64,000 nt of DNA from assembly GCF_000801105.2 (NCBI RefSeq), contig NC_079514.1:30305075-30369074 (forward strand), written 5' to 3'. Below are positions 22,780 to 33,162 of the stretch, piece by piece; position 1 is the first letter of the stretch, and each line of letters starts with the position of its first letter. Below the pieces are notes generated by a model. It saw only the letters and a list, made by a program, of their open reading frames with translations, made no database searches and had not been told where the DNA came from. The stretch comes from Raphanus sativus. Lineage: Eukaryota; Streptophyta; Magnoliopsida; Brassicales; Brassicaceae. The position numbers were made by a program, and so were the translations under genes.

Positions 22780-23847
22780 TAGGGATGTTAACAATGGGTA
22801 ATTACCCGCTGGGTACCCAAAACCCTACTAAAATTTTAAGCCCAAAACCCGAGTTATTACTGTTCAAAATTCGCGGGTTTTATTTGGGCGGGTCTTGGTC
22901 TGTAAATTACCCATTCGGGTTTACCCTATCGGGTTTCGGGTACCCGATGGGTTTTTTTTAAAAAAAAAATTAAGTAAATGAAACGACATTGTCGACATCG
23001 TTTTATTGGTTTCTCTTTACCCTAATTTTTTTTGTTTTTCCCGTGGCCAGTCACAAATCTCAGATCTCAAAATCAGAACATATACATGTACATGTATATG
23101 TTCTCTACTCTGCAAAATCACGATTCATAGAACAAAAGAGGAGAATCTTCATTCCCTTTCTTCTTCATTAAGAAACCATACAAATACTCACATCACAGCT
23201 CACCCTTTCTTATTGAACCAACTCCCTGCGTAGCGAGCCGTGGAAACGACTCAACGAGCTTCTCTGAGTCTTTGACCTTGGTAGACAACAAAAGACAAGG
23301 TAAAAAGTTTTTTATATAATTATATATTTATATCTAATCTCTTCAAAGTTTGTTTTTTTTGTGATTTGGATTTATCCTCTATAACTTTTTTATTCAATAA
23401 TAACTTAAATTTTGTGATTGTTTACTGGTTTTGCAGAATGGATTCACAGACACTTGAAACAATAGCAGTTCTTAATGCTGAGAATGAGCGGATGGAGATT
23501 GATGATGAGGATGAAGCAGAAACGCAAGGACAAGCACAAAGTGAAACTCATCCTACTCAATCAGCTGAAACTCTTAGTCACTCAAAGCGAGCAAGATCTA
23601 GTGTCTGGGAAGAGTTTGTCCCTGTAGGAGTAGAGACAGAGTTTAACTAAATCCACAAAACTGAAAAAAAAATAGAAACAGGGTTTTTCACGGGTACCCG
23701 TGGGTAACCCTATACTTTTCGGGTTTTTCGCGGGTTACTCTAATGACACCGGGTTTTGTTCGGGTCTTTTAGTTTAGGGTATTTTTTGGGCGGGTTCATT
23801 TCGGGTTCGGGCCGGGCTGGGTAATTTTGCCCATCACAACATCCCTA
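22780..23847 (+). mobile_element. Non-autonomous hAT element with proven insertion site
   Basis: Ends TAGGGATGTT and AACATCCCTA form inverted repeats, flanked by the 8-bp duplication CTTGCAAG (22772-22779 and 23848-23855), diagnostic of hAT transposons. Both subterminal parts are rich in GGGTACCC and CGGGTTT motifs. The paralogous site in unit 2 has a single CTTGCAAG at 28193-28200 in the same flanks and so is the empty site. The 1,068-bp element keeps only the start of a gene. Confidence 0.92.
23438..23650 (+). pseudogene. First coding exon remnant of a hAT transposase
   Basis: After a splice-acceptor-like TTGCAG, a 70-residue acidic frame begins MDSQTLETIAVLNAENERM and ends with RARSSVWEEF before a stop. 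SSVWxxF is the usual opening of the BED zinc finger in hAT transposases, but the finger itself and the catalytic part are missing. A possible 5' UTR intron lies at about 23300-23436. Confidence 0.5.
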
Positions 23848-24145
23848 CTTGCAAGTAAATACAAGTCTTTGGTGTTGCCTTGTCCAATGGAGAATAAACA
23901 CTCCACTCTTCACTTCTTAAATACTATCTGTCCTGCAAACTCAAAGAGTTATAGTCCAAATACAAACTCCACTCTTAGTCTTAACTTCTTCGAAACAGTA
24001 TTTTGTAACTTCTTGTTTTATCTAATAAGAATATTGTCTCTTGTATCTATGCTCTGATCAATATGCAAATTCGGTCTATATATATTAATCAAATAAATAT
24101 GTGGTTTTGTTTTGAAAAAAAAAATGTTTCTTGACTTACTAATTT

Positions 24146-24310
24146 TGGAGAAGTTATTTTTGACAAAAGAAGCAAAGACAAAAGAGAGGAGCAGAGGAAT
24201 CGAGTAAAGAATGACACTGAGCTGGAAGTTGAGATGGCACTTAAAACGCTGCGTTTAGGCACCGAATGCTCAAGCAAAGAGGATCCGGTCACGTGCGGCA
24301 ATGATTGGTG
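24146..24310 (+). promoter_or_regulatory. Shared upstream module with G-box, copy 2
   Basis: GGAGAAGTTATTTTTGACA, AGAGGAATCGAGTAAAGAA, GAGCTGGAAG, GCGTTTAGGCACCGAAT and GGTCACGTGCGGCA in order; G-box 24290-24295, 379 bp before the ATG of HSF-like gene 2. Further down lie GACCGTT, AACCGTC and GACCGTT motifs and TATATAAA at 24481. Confidence 0.6.
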
Positions 24311-24668
24311 GCAAAGACGCGGCGTCGTTTTGAGGACAGAGAGCTCATTACTGACCGTTCATATTTTACCGATTATATCTTAACCGTCATACAAAGAAAA
24401 AAGGAAATTAGAAAAAAAGAAAAAAGGAAATTAGAAAAAAAAAAGGAAATTGACCATATCATGACCGTTATTTCAATCTCTATATAAAGATGAGATAGCT
24501 TTAGAGCTAAATCTCATTCAATCACTCACTCGTGAAAATTTCCTTTCTTCTCTCTCTCTCAATTATCGTTTGATTTTCTCAGAGTTTTAGGTTTGAATCT
24601 GTTCCGGTCTGTTTCTTCTTCTTCTTCATTCACCCATAACTCAAAATCTAGGGTTTCTACTAAGGAAG

Positions 24669-25100
24669 ATGGTTTGCAAACTACCAACAGGATCTTTTTC
24701 ATCATTCTACCTCCAACTTTATCAGATTGTGGAGGATCGTTCGTCGGATCAGGTCATCTCGTGGAGCAAAACAAACAACAACAGTTTCATCGTTTGGGAC
24801 TTGAAGAGGCTTCGCAGCGACATCCTTCTCAAATTCTCCTCTGTATTGGGCAGAAACTTGCCAGAGTTTCTCGCAAAGCTTCGGTCTCACGGCTTCAAAC
24901 CGGTCTTCAAGGGCCCTGGAGAATTGGAGTTTGAACATGATGATTTCGCAAGAAGCCCTCTGATGAAGAAGATGATGGCCAAAGCCTTGTCGGATAGGAT
25001 TGAGAGGTTCGATGCTCAGATCAAAACCTTGAAGTGTAGACTCAAAGCCAAGAAAGCTTCCCTCAAAGTTGAGATTCTCTTCCAAAACCTGCGTATCTGA
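24669..25100 (+). CDS. Truncated HSF-like winged-helix protein, copy 2
   Basis: 143 residues in one exon, starting MVCKLPTGSFSSFYLQLYQ. From FYLQLYQ on it is almost the same as copy 1, with the altered recognition helix LPEFLAKLRSHGFKPV and the basic coiled-coil-like tail. A TATA box lies 181-188 bp before the ATG; the leader includes CTCTCTCTC. The nucleotide match to copy 1 covers the leader and coding region, so duplication is recent. HSF-like one-domain proteins of this sort exist in Arabidopsis (around At4g18870/At4g19630 from memory) without known function. Dominant interference with real HSFs is unlikely without HR-A/B; DNA or protein binding is open. Confidence 0.8.
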   Translation: MVCKLPTGSFSSFYLQLYQIVEDRSSDQVISWSKTNNNSFIVWDLKRLRSDILLKFSSVLGRNLPEFLAKLRSHGFKPVFKGPGELEFEHDDFARSPLMKKMMAKALSDRIERFDAQIKTLKCRLKAKKASLKVEILFQNLRI

Positions 25101-26024
25101 TCAACCAAGAAAAAATTCAAGAAAAGCTCCAAATCAAGAAAAGGCTAGAGTTTGTTGAAAGTAATGAAGCTTGTTATTTTCTTGGAAACAGTATATGTTT
25201 TGTAAACCTCCTGTTCTATGAAAGTTGTGCTTTTTTCAGAAACAGTATATGTTTTGTAACTTCGTGTTCTATATTATAAGAATAGTAAATCCTCTTTACT
25301 TCCAATGTTTACTAGTCTCTTGTGTGCTATGTTTCTATCAATTTGCAAATTCGGTATAATCAAATCAACATGCATGTGATTTTGTTTTGAAAGAGAGATG
25401 TTTCTTACTTCTTCTTCTGTAGATTGTCAATCACGTTTTAATCTTAAATTGCATAAAACTATTACATCACGTTCTTCGATTCTTTTGTCTCCTATCAACA
25501 GAACCAACTCCTTTCGTCCCTTCTTTATCTTCCGAGTGATGTCTCTCCTCCATAACATTCTGCAAGGAACATTCTTTTCTCATCGCTGTGATCTTCGAGC
25601 CAATAGCCAGCTTGTATCATCACTTCAAACATATGCCTCTCTAGCTAATCAAGTTCTTTCAGCTTCTCAACAAGTTCTTTACCCACACGGTAATCTTTCT
25701 GGCTGTGAACAAATCGTAGCTAATGCGTCAGCTTCTTGTTCGTTCAAGAAGATACCAAGCTTTATTTTTCTACCTTGTGAACTTTTCACTTTCACTAAAA
25801 CTCAGTTGCTACATTTTACAACAGTTCTTCTTTTTGGTATGTGAGCAACACTCACAAGCTTCTCTAATTGCTCTTTAATTATAGCGAGTTTTGATTATAT
25901 CATCTCCACCTGTTAATTTGAGTTTTAGTTTTGGAAAGATGAATGTGGAAGTTTTGCAAACACGTTTGCCTTAGAATCTCATGTCTCATAGTTAGTTCAA
26001 GTCTAATTGGTTTCTCTCAGTTCT
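25101..26024. other. Intergenic within unit 2, nothing certain
   Basis: Contains the 3' flank of HSF-like gene 2 with two copies of AAACAGTATATGTTTTGTAA, and a 148-codon frame (25398-25844) with no family features, judged non-coding. No LepA or polygalacturonase remnant could be found here. Confidence 0.5.
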
Positions 26025-26026
26025 TA

Positions 26027-26310
26027 GAGAAGTTACTTTTGACAGAAGAAGAAAAGGCAAAACAGAGGAATCGAGTAAAGAAATGAAACTGCAAAAGAAT
26101 GATGCTGAGCTGGCACTAAGTTTATGAGGTGGAAATGCAGTTGAAACTTGAAACTCAAGTCTTTGGAGAAAAAAAAAGTTATGGAGAGTTGGAGTATTTG
26201 TTAACACAATCGATTAAACGTTGCGTTTGAAACCGAATCCACAAGCAAAACAGAACTTTTAAAACGGTGCGTCTGCAGTTTGTGCACGTGCGGCACTAAT
26301 TGGTAGATTT
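26027..26310 (+). promoter_or_regulatory. Shared upstream module with G-box, copy in front of the MADS gene
   Basis: GAGAAGTTACTTTTGACA, AGAGGAATCGAGTAAAGAA, GCTGAGCTGGCAC, a TTGCGTTTGAAACCGAATCC block and GTGCACGTGCGGCACTAATTGG match the HSF-like upstream modules in order. The G-box is at 26285-26290, 418 bp before the ATG. A TATA box CTATAAATAT lies near 26569. Confidence 0.6.
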
Positions 26311-26702
26311 ATATTTTGGGGACAAACGACAAGCCGCCAAGTAAATGGTAAGTTTGATATCAAACTTTGTGCGTGATTTACCAGCTCAACTGATATCGTA
26401 CGAAAATCTATCAAACAAAATCTAGAGACACGTGTTCACTGATGAGGGGAGAGAGCGAGAACGGTAAAAAAATCTGAAGTAAATCTTTTCTTTTCTGACA
26501 AACTTCAACGGCTAAATAATTTTCTGAAGTAAAAATTTCCGTTTTTTCACCCCAAGTCAAAGAAAAATCTATAAATATATCATTCACACACCAAATTCAC
26601 AAAAGTTTATCGCACAAGTTTCATTTGTTTTCTTCTTTCTTCTTCGTGTGCGAGCAAAACAGAGAGAGTTGTTTCGAGAATCAAACAAGAAAAGCCACCA
26701 CC

Positions 26703-27719
26703 ATGCGACCACCTCTTTCTTCCTCTTGTTCCAATTCGTCTCCTTCTTCTTATTCACTCGCTGCAACGAGTTTGAAAAGCAGACTCTTGACGATATTCAA
26801 GAAAGCTCAAGAGCTTACAACTCTCTGTGATATCGAAGCCTGCGTCATTCATTACGGACCAGAAGGAGAGCTGAGGACATGGCCCGAGAACAGAGACAAA
26901 GTGAGAGACTTGGCTCTCCGCTACATCCAGTTAGACGAAGCCAAGAGACGCAAGAAAAGCCTCAATCTTTACGAGTTCCTCAACAAGAATAAGAAGACGA
27001 CGATGACGACCAATAATTTCAAGAAGAGGGCCCAGAAGAAGAATGTTGAAGAAGAATTGAAGTATCCAATCTCTGATCATTACTCTGTCGATCAAATCAA
27101 CCAACTGATTCACTCATTGGAACTAAGTTACTCTACTTTGCAAGAACGGCGCCGTTTCCTTCCGGCAAAGAAACAGAGCGAGTCTTTGAACCCTAACCAG
27201 TTCACACCGTTACCACGAGAGTCTGTGTTAAAAAATCAGGAGTTCTGTGTTTATGATCAGAAAAACAACAACAGCTTTCAACATCTTTGCGTTTCAGCGG
27301 CACAAGAATCTGGGTTACATTATCAGTTCATGCCTTATGGTGGTTATTATGATCAGAACATGTTTGTGGGTAACAACTATCAAGATCCTTGCGTCTCCTC
27401 AAACACACAAGATTACTCGGTGTTCCCACTAGAGTTACAAGAATCTGTGAGTAACTACGAGTTGAATCAGTTGATGCAGCATGAGCTTTATGGCTTGGAT
27501 CAAAACATGTGTCTGGGTGATACTACCAACAGCAACGTTCTAGATCCGTGTCTCTCAGATGACTTCTGCTTTGACTTTCAGAACATTTATGGAGGCAATT
27601 TGGTCGGTAACCCTAGCTTCTCTCAAGATTTTAATATCGATATGTCTTCAAGCTATGTTGATGAGAACAGACTGCTTCAGGCATCTACTCTACCATCTCT
27701 CTACCTCCAATCTTCCTAA
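26703..27719 (+). CDS. Type I MADS-box protein, M-beta-like
   Basis: 338 residues in one exon, start in CCACCATGCG. Residues 17-75 match the M-beta MADS domain: SLAATSLKSRLLTIFKKAQELTTLCDIEACVIHYGPEGELRTWPE, then KVRDLALRY. The N-terminal basic stretch that contacts DNA in classic MADS proteins is replaced by a Ser-rich segment, as in other Brassicaceae M-beta members. Residues 130-145 (HYSVDQINQLIHSLELS) resemble the helix after the domain. The Asn/Gln/Tyr-rich C-terminal half holds internal repeats of YGGYYDQNM and LxxYGLDQNM type. No K domain. M-beta genes act mostly in female gametophyte and early seed and dimerise with M-gamma proteins; that this one does is inference. From memory, M-beta genes AGL81 and AGL98 lie nearby in Arabidopsis. 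Confidence 0.85.
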   Translation: MRPPLSSSCSNSSPSSYSLAATSLKSRLLTIFKKAQELTTLCDIEACVIHYGPEGELRTWPENRDKVRDLALRYIQLDEAKRRKKSLNLYEFLNKNKKTTMTTNNFKKRAQKKNVEEELKYPISDHYSVDQINQLIHSLELSYSTLQERRRFLPAKKQSESLNPNQFTPLPRESVLKNQEFCVYDQKNNNSFQHLCVSAAQESGLHYQFMPYGGYYDQNMFVGNNYQDPCVSSNTQDYSVFPLELQESVSNYELNQLMQHELYGLDQNMCLGDTTNSNVLDPCLSDDFCFDFQNIYGGNLVGNPSFSQDFNIDMSSSYVDENRLLQASTLPSLYLQSS

Positions 27720-28059
27720 CGACAACTCTGAGATTCCTAGCAACATACCTGATATTAAGATATATATAGCAACATAGCTGTTTATGCATCTCCATGTTTT
27801 CATTTTTAATACGCATATATATGTAACTGCAAAACAGAGGTTTTGTTCCGTTTAGTACACTATTCATAAATCTCTAATAAAATCTCATTGAATTTCAATG
27901 CAACATTTCATTAAGAAACATTGTGATATGTAATTATCTCGCTGATTGTCAAAGCAGATCCTTCTTTTGTCACAACAGATTTAATTTCAAAACATTTGCT
28001 TCTGTTTTGTGTTACTTCTCTTCCACTCTACCAAAACAATTAAAACACCGAATTTAGAA

Positions 28060-28200
28060 ACTAAGAGTACTTATGTTTCGTAGTCGTTGAGACCATCATG
28101 CAGGAGAACGACCAGGCTGTTGCCAAGGAGATAAAGAAGTTGAGTTTTCAAAAGAGGAATGGACGTTACAGCGGTGTAAAGAAAGACCAGTACTTGCAAG
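28060..28200 (+). pseudogene. Unassigned coding-like fragment at the end of unit 2
   Basis: A short open stretch reads TIMQENDQAVAKEIKKLSFQ then KRNGRYSGVKKDQYLQ. It looks protein-like but I do not recognise it. The copy in unit 1 (22690-22779) lacks about 56 bp between two GTTGA repeats. No start codon or splice context is clear. Confidence 0.3.
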
Positions 28201-28486
28201 TAAATATATATCTTTGGTGTTTCCTTGTCCAATGGAGAATAAACACTCCACTCTTCACTTCTTAAATACTACTTGTCCTGCAAACTCAGAGTTATAGTCC
28301 AAATACACACTTCACTCTTAGTCAACTTCTTCGAAACAGTATTTTGTAACTTCTTGTTTTATCTAATAAGAATATTGTCTCTTGTATCTATGCTCTGATC
28401 AATATGCAAATTCGGTCTATATATATTAATCAAATCATTATGTGGTTATGTTTTGAGAAAAAAATGTTTCTCGACTTACTACTTTT

Positions 28487-28650
28487 GGAGAAGTTATTTT
28501 TGACAAAAGAAGCAAAGACAAAAGAGAGGAGCAGAGGAATCGAATAAAGAATGACACTGAGCTGGAAGTTGAGATGGCACTTAAAACGCTGCGTTTAGGC
28601 ACCGAATGCTCAAGCAAAGAGGATTCGGTCACGTGCCGCATTGATTGGTG
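28487..28650 (+). promoter_or_regulatory. Shared upstream module with G-box, copy 3 (displaced)
   Basis: Same block order as copy 2, with G-box at 28630-28635. An LTR element now lies between this module and HSF-like gene 3. Subtracting the element and its target duplication leaves about 390 bp to the ATG, as in the other copies. Confidence 0.6.
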
Positions 28651-28772
28651 GCAAGACGCGGCGTCGTTTTGGGGACAGAGAGCCCATTACTGACCGTTCA
28701 TATTTTATCGATTATATCTTGACCGTCCAAATGCATAAAAAGAAAAAAAGGAAATTAGAAAAAGAAAAAAAA

Positions 28773-29117
28773 TGTTATGAACTATGTGAAATTGGAGAGT
28801 GAATTATGAAGAATGTTGTGTGTATTTCTCATTAGCCAACACCACATTATATAGTGGTTTGTACAATGGTTTACAAATGCTTTACAAGGAAGTAAATCTA
28901 CACATTAATACTCTTGACTACATTGATGTCATACATGAAGACTTGGTCAAGGTGATGATAACGAGGTTGACTGAGTCTTCTAATCTCGGACCGGTTTGTA
29001 GATGAACCGATGTAGACCGGATGTAAACCTCCTTGCACTTCTTCTTGTACTTGTTGGACTTGTCTAGTACTTGGTTAAGTACTTGGTTATGGTCCATCCA
29101 CACAATGGTTTATAACA
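28773..29117 (-). repeat. 3' LTR of element 2
   Basis: 345 bp; followed inward by CTCCCCCTTGGATGCC, the complement of the purine tract. Confidence 0.88.
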
Positions 29118-32100
29118 CTCCCCCTTGGATGCCATAACCATATGAGTTCATAATATGCTTAATGTTGCATCATTAAAACCTTACTAGGAAAACCCATTGG
29201 GATAAAACCATAGTTAAGGAAAAAGAATACAACACATACTACTCCCCCTGATTTGAACATCACTTGCTGAATAGATGTTCATGGATTCTTACTTGAACAA
29301 TCTTGTATTGTTCGGACATATCATGTCTCTTAGAATCCTGATGGTACTTTAGAAAATATACCACTTTGATATCGACCACTTTAGTACTTTAGATAAAATG
29401 TACTATTTTATACTCTGGTCGTTTTGATTATGATCCTTGACCAAATCACTCTTATATGCCTTTCCATAATATTGGCTGGCTAATACTTTAGATCGTTTAT
29501 ATAATATGGATCATCATTATATTAAGTATGAGCTACTTAGCTCTTTAGGACTTATGGACATGCCTTAACTTTATAAGTATAATATTATTTGCCATAGACA
29601 ACTTTATACATAGGTCATGTCTGTTAGATCATGATCCTTATATCCATAGTTTATCTATGATCGATCTAAGACATTTTGCAGTCTTAGTGTGCCGGCAATT
29701 CGTACACATATATATATGGACGATTGGACTGATCTAGACCGGACACGGTCATGACATAGAATTGATCTAATTGATCCTCAAATTTATGTTTAATGACATC
29801 CATGATCTACAGCTTTATCATGGACCAAATCTTATAATATGGTCGGACCCGTTTGGTCGCATATGGACACATAATGCGGTCCTACACCTTTTGTTCAAAG
29901 ATGAACTTTAATCTTATAGCTTATCTTTATGATAGCTTATTCATTCATACCACAGTTTGGTTGGTTCATGCTGAGAATTTTGACCAACCATAAGTATTAC
30001 CAAAATTTGGCTAATTTGTGGTGATGGTCTATAACCTTTCCAAGGTTTGATGAATAACCATTTAACCTTATCTTAGGCTGGTTAGTATATCACAAGGAAT
30101 TTAAAATTCCTCTATGGACTGATTTGAATTGTTCTTATAGAACCTTTTCATTTGCTTACATGTAGCAATTTTAATTCAATCCCGGGACAGCTTTAGGAAA
30201 ATGCTGTTCATGAGAACTTCTTTTCTCATCTTATGATTCTGAGCTCAGTACATTTTGGTAAACCTTTTAGGTACCAATAATACTATTATCATCCAGTGAG
30301 TCATATATAACATACTACATCTTTTGAATTTCTTCCAGACATTATATGTAGCGACATATGTAGTATTATCCACCACTTTGGATTATATAGACCTCCCTTG
30401 GTCTGTCTCACGATTTATCCTTCTTTCAGGATTTATCTATTCACTGGGCATCATATGGCGTTTACATATTCATGGCCAATTCAATACGCCTTTATCCGTC
30501 ACTTTTAGAAACCCCACGTTTCTTTCTTTATTCATATTATGAGTACTCTTGCGTGGGTTCATGATCCTCGATTCATTATTCAAGTGCTACATATTCGCGC
30601 TTTTTCTATGAATGTATGTGTCGACACATTTATATATATATATATGGTTTCCTTCCAGACATCAAATAATTCACGAGATCTCATCATTATCAATGCCTTC
30701 AGTACCATGAGGCCCAGCGTCCCGAACCCCAAGTGTTGATACTGATGGCATAGCCATTTCGGCCTTGTCTGGAAAGTCTATGACCTCGGTTTCTTTTGCA
30801 CCTTTATTTAATTTCCGAGGTTCCTTTTGGAACATATATTCGGTCTTATATTAGACTCGGTAGCAACTTGGTTGTGTCTTTAAGACATCAAAACCGTGTG
30901 GTGCTAAGCTGGGATGACATAGTCATTCTTTCTCGGGTCAATGTGTCTGGCATTTTATTTTGCTATCATTGTAGCATATGGACGTCTATAAATCTTTTCT
31001 AGTCCGAGGATCTTTGCCAAGACAATGATGGTTGATACCATTCTTTACCAGCTTACTACTTCTCTCCTTTCAAATGTTGGATATTAGGATTCATAAACTT
31101 TATGTAATCCTTGTTCCTTGGCCTATGATTAAATCACCCATTTGGCTCAAGGTTTCTTTTATGGAGAAAGTATATTCATAATATATATCCAATATATATT
31201 CCCAATCCTCCTTATGAGATTCTAAGATAATATGATCTTAGATGGCACATATATTTGTGGTGGATTTATTCATAATATCTTAATATGATATATGTCTGGA
31301 CTCATGACCCGTATTAGTCTGAGGTGGGAATGATGCAAGTTAATTATCACTTATATGGCCTGATATAATATCTATAGCCTGATGCAATTTAATCTTTTAT
31401 AACTCATGATGTCCCCAAGCATATGGACTTTTAGATTTTGAACCTTATAGATAATGGTCTTTATATCAAATTCAACCAATATGTAATATGGTTGTGGACC
31501 ATGTTTCACGGATTTTAGTATGGTCATGTATCATGGGATTTGTCCTCACTCCCCCTCATGAACATACTCTAATTCGTGGTGCTTGGGACAATAAATTCCC
31601 TTGTGCATAGATATATATTGCACAAACGTGAGATCTTATGGGATAGCTTTTGTGCCCTTTTTAAATCTTTGCATCATAATTCAGATGGCTAAGTATGGTA
31701 ATGCCATCTAAGTGATAAGTTTCGTGGGTCAATCAAACATGATTATGATTGCCCTGGCTATTTGCCTATTATCATATTGATCGTTAGATCAATAGAGAAT
31801 GTAGTCTCCACCACTTAAGCGATTTTAATTTAGGTAATCTTATTCGCTTTTGCCCATTGTTGGAAACCATATTTTCTTCTTAATTCAATGGGTCTTATAT
31901 GGTGAATATAATGCCTTTTAGGCAATGCCTTGGTCGGACCATTTTTCCTTTCTTTCAAGGAATGTCCAGTTGAGTTCAAGAGTATATTATGCATCATAAT
32001 AGAGCCTGGATGGCCGAGCATGTCGTGCCATATGTTAAAGGCTTCTCTGAACTCTTTGGAAAGTGATTTGGAGTATTAACCCACAATCATATTTATCTTG

Positions 32101-32532
32101 GCTCAAAGAAGGCCTATAGATATAATAGGCATAGTCTCTAGGACTTTCCTTTGGCCTTGGACATTTTCATAAATCATAAGGAATTCTTTCTTTCCTTTGC
32201 CTATAGTTTCAATATATAGACCATTCATATGAATGTCTTTGAAACTTTGATAAATTTCACTTTTATTTATGGGGAATGTAATGCATCAGAGATTTTTCAG
32301 ATGTGTGCCTTTAGGCATCATGAGGTTGGACTAGCCATGACCTTGAAAAATATCTTTTGTCTCTTAAATTAATGTGGCTTGGTCCACTATAGAGAACAAA
32401 GACAAAGTAAAATGATGTCGAAATCTAATTGGCCTTTTTAAGGCAATATGAAGTCTCGTATTCAAGTTGATCATCATTCTTATGGTCGAAATCATTCGCA
32501 CCATCTAGATGGACCCAATGGGTCATAGAGTT

Positions 32533-33162
32533 TTATCCCTTTATGCTCTCTTGGTAGAGTTCAATAAAGTGTTTGGGAGTTCTACATCGGTTGGCCCAAT
32601 GATTATTCATCCCGCATCGATGGCAAGCAGATTTGGTCGAGGCATGGATATTAAAATCGGACTTATACCCATGACTAGGTTGATAACCTTGGCCTCGGCC
32701 TCGACTATGGAGTGACTGTGGGTGATATCCACGCACACCCTTTGCCATCTTCCATGGCCTTTCATATGGCCATAGTTTGACTCTTTTCATATGGCTCTGT
32801 GGCCGTATATGCCTTAGGCAATGCCTTAAAATCCAGGAGGCCTCATCTCACTATTCCTCATGAGTAACTCATTGTTTTGCTTAGCAAGCAAGAAACAAGA
32901 GATTAAATTTGCATATGTGGAGGAACCCATTTCTCGGTATTATTGCTGAAGCAAAGCATTGGTTGTGGAATGTAGAGAATTTCTTCTCCAACATGTCAGC
33001 ATATGTGATAGTCTCTCCACATAGTTTCAACTTTGAGACTATCATGAATAGAACCGAGTTATACTCATCCACAGACTTATAGTCTTGGGTCTTTAGGTCC
33101 CTCAAATCATATAGGGTCTTTGGTAATAGCACCGTACAATGGTGATCATATATGGATTTCAA
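32533..33162 (-). pseudogene. Copia gag relic of element 2
   Basis: The frame from 33162 resembles the UBN2 gag domain (KTLYDLRDLKTQDYKSVDEYNS, KLKLCGETITYADMLEKKFSTF). After breaks, 32790-32533 encodes a basic linker and a zinc knuckle CHRCGMNNHWANRC (CX2CX4HX4C). The parts are not in one continuous frame. Confidence 0.7.

Larger units (their letters stand above)
23856..28200. repeat. Tandem unit 2 of the HSF-like/MADS cluster
   Basis: Starts TAAATACAAGTCTTTGGTGTTGCC, repeated at 28201 as the start of unit 3 (both followed by CTTGTCCAATGGAGAATAAAC). Holds HSF-like gene 2 and the intact MADS gene; no LepA relic or polygalacturonase exon is seen between them. Confidence 0.75.

Noticed and set aside
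25398..25844. 148-codon plus-strand frame in unit 2
   Set aside because: No family features, Ser/Phe-rich composition, no counterpart at the same place in units 1 and 3.
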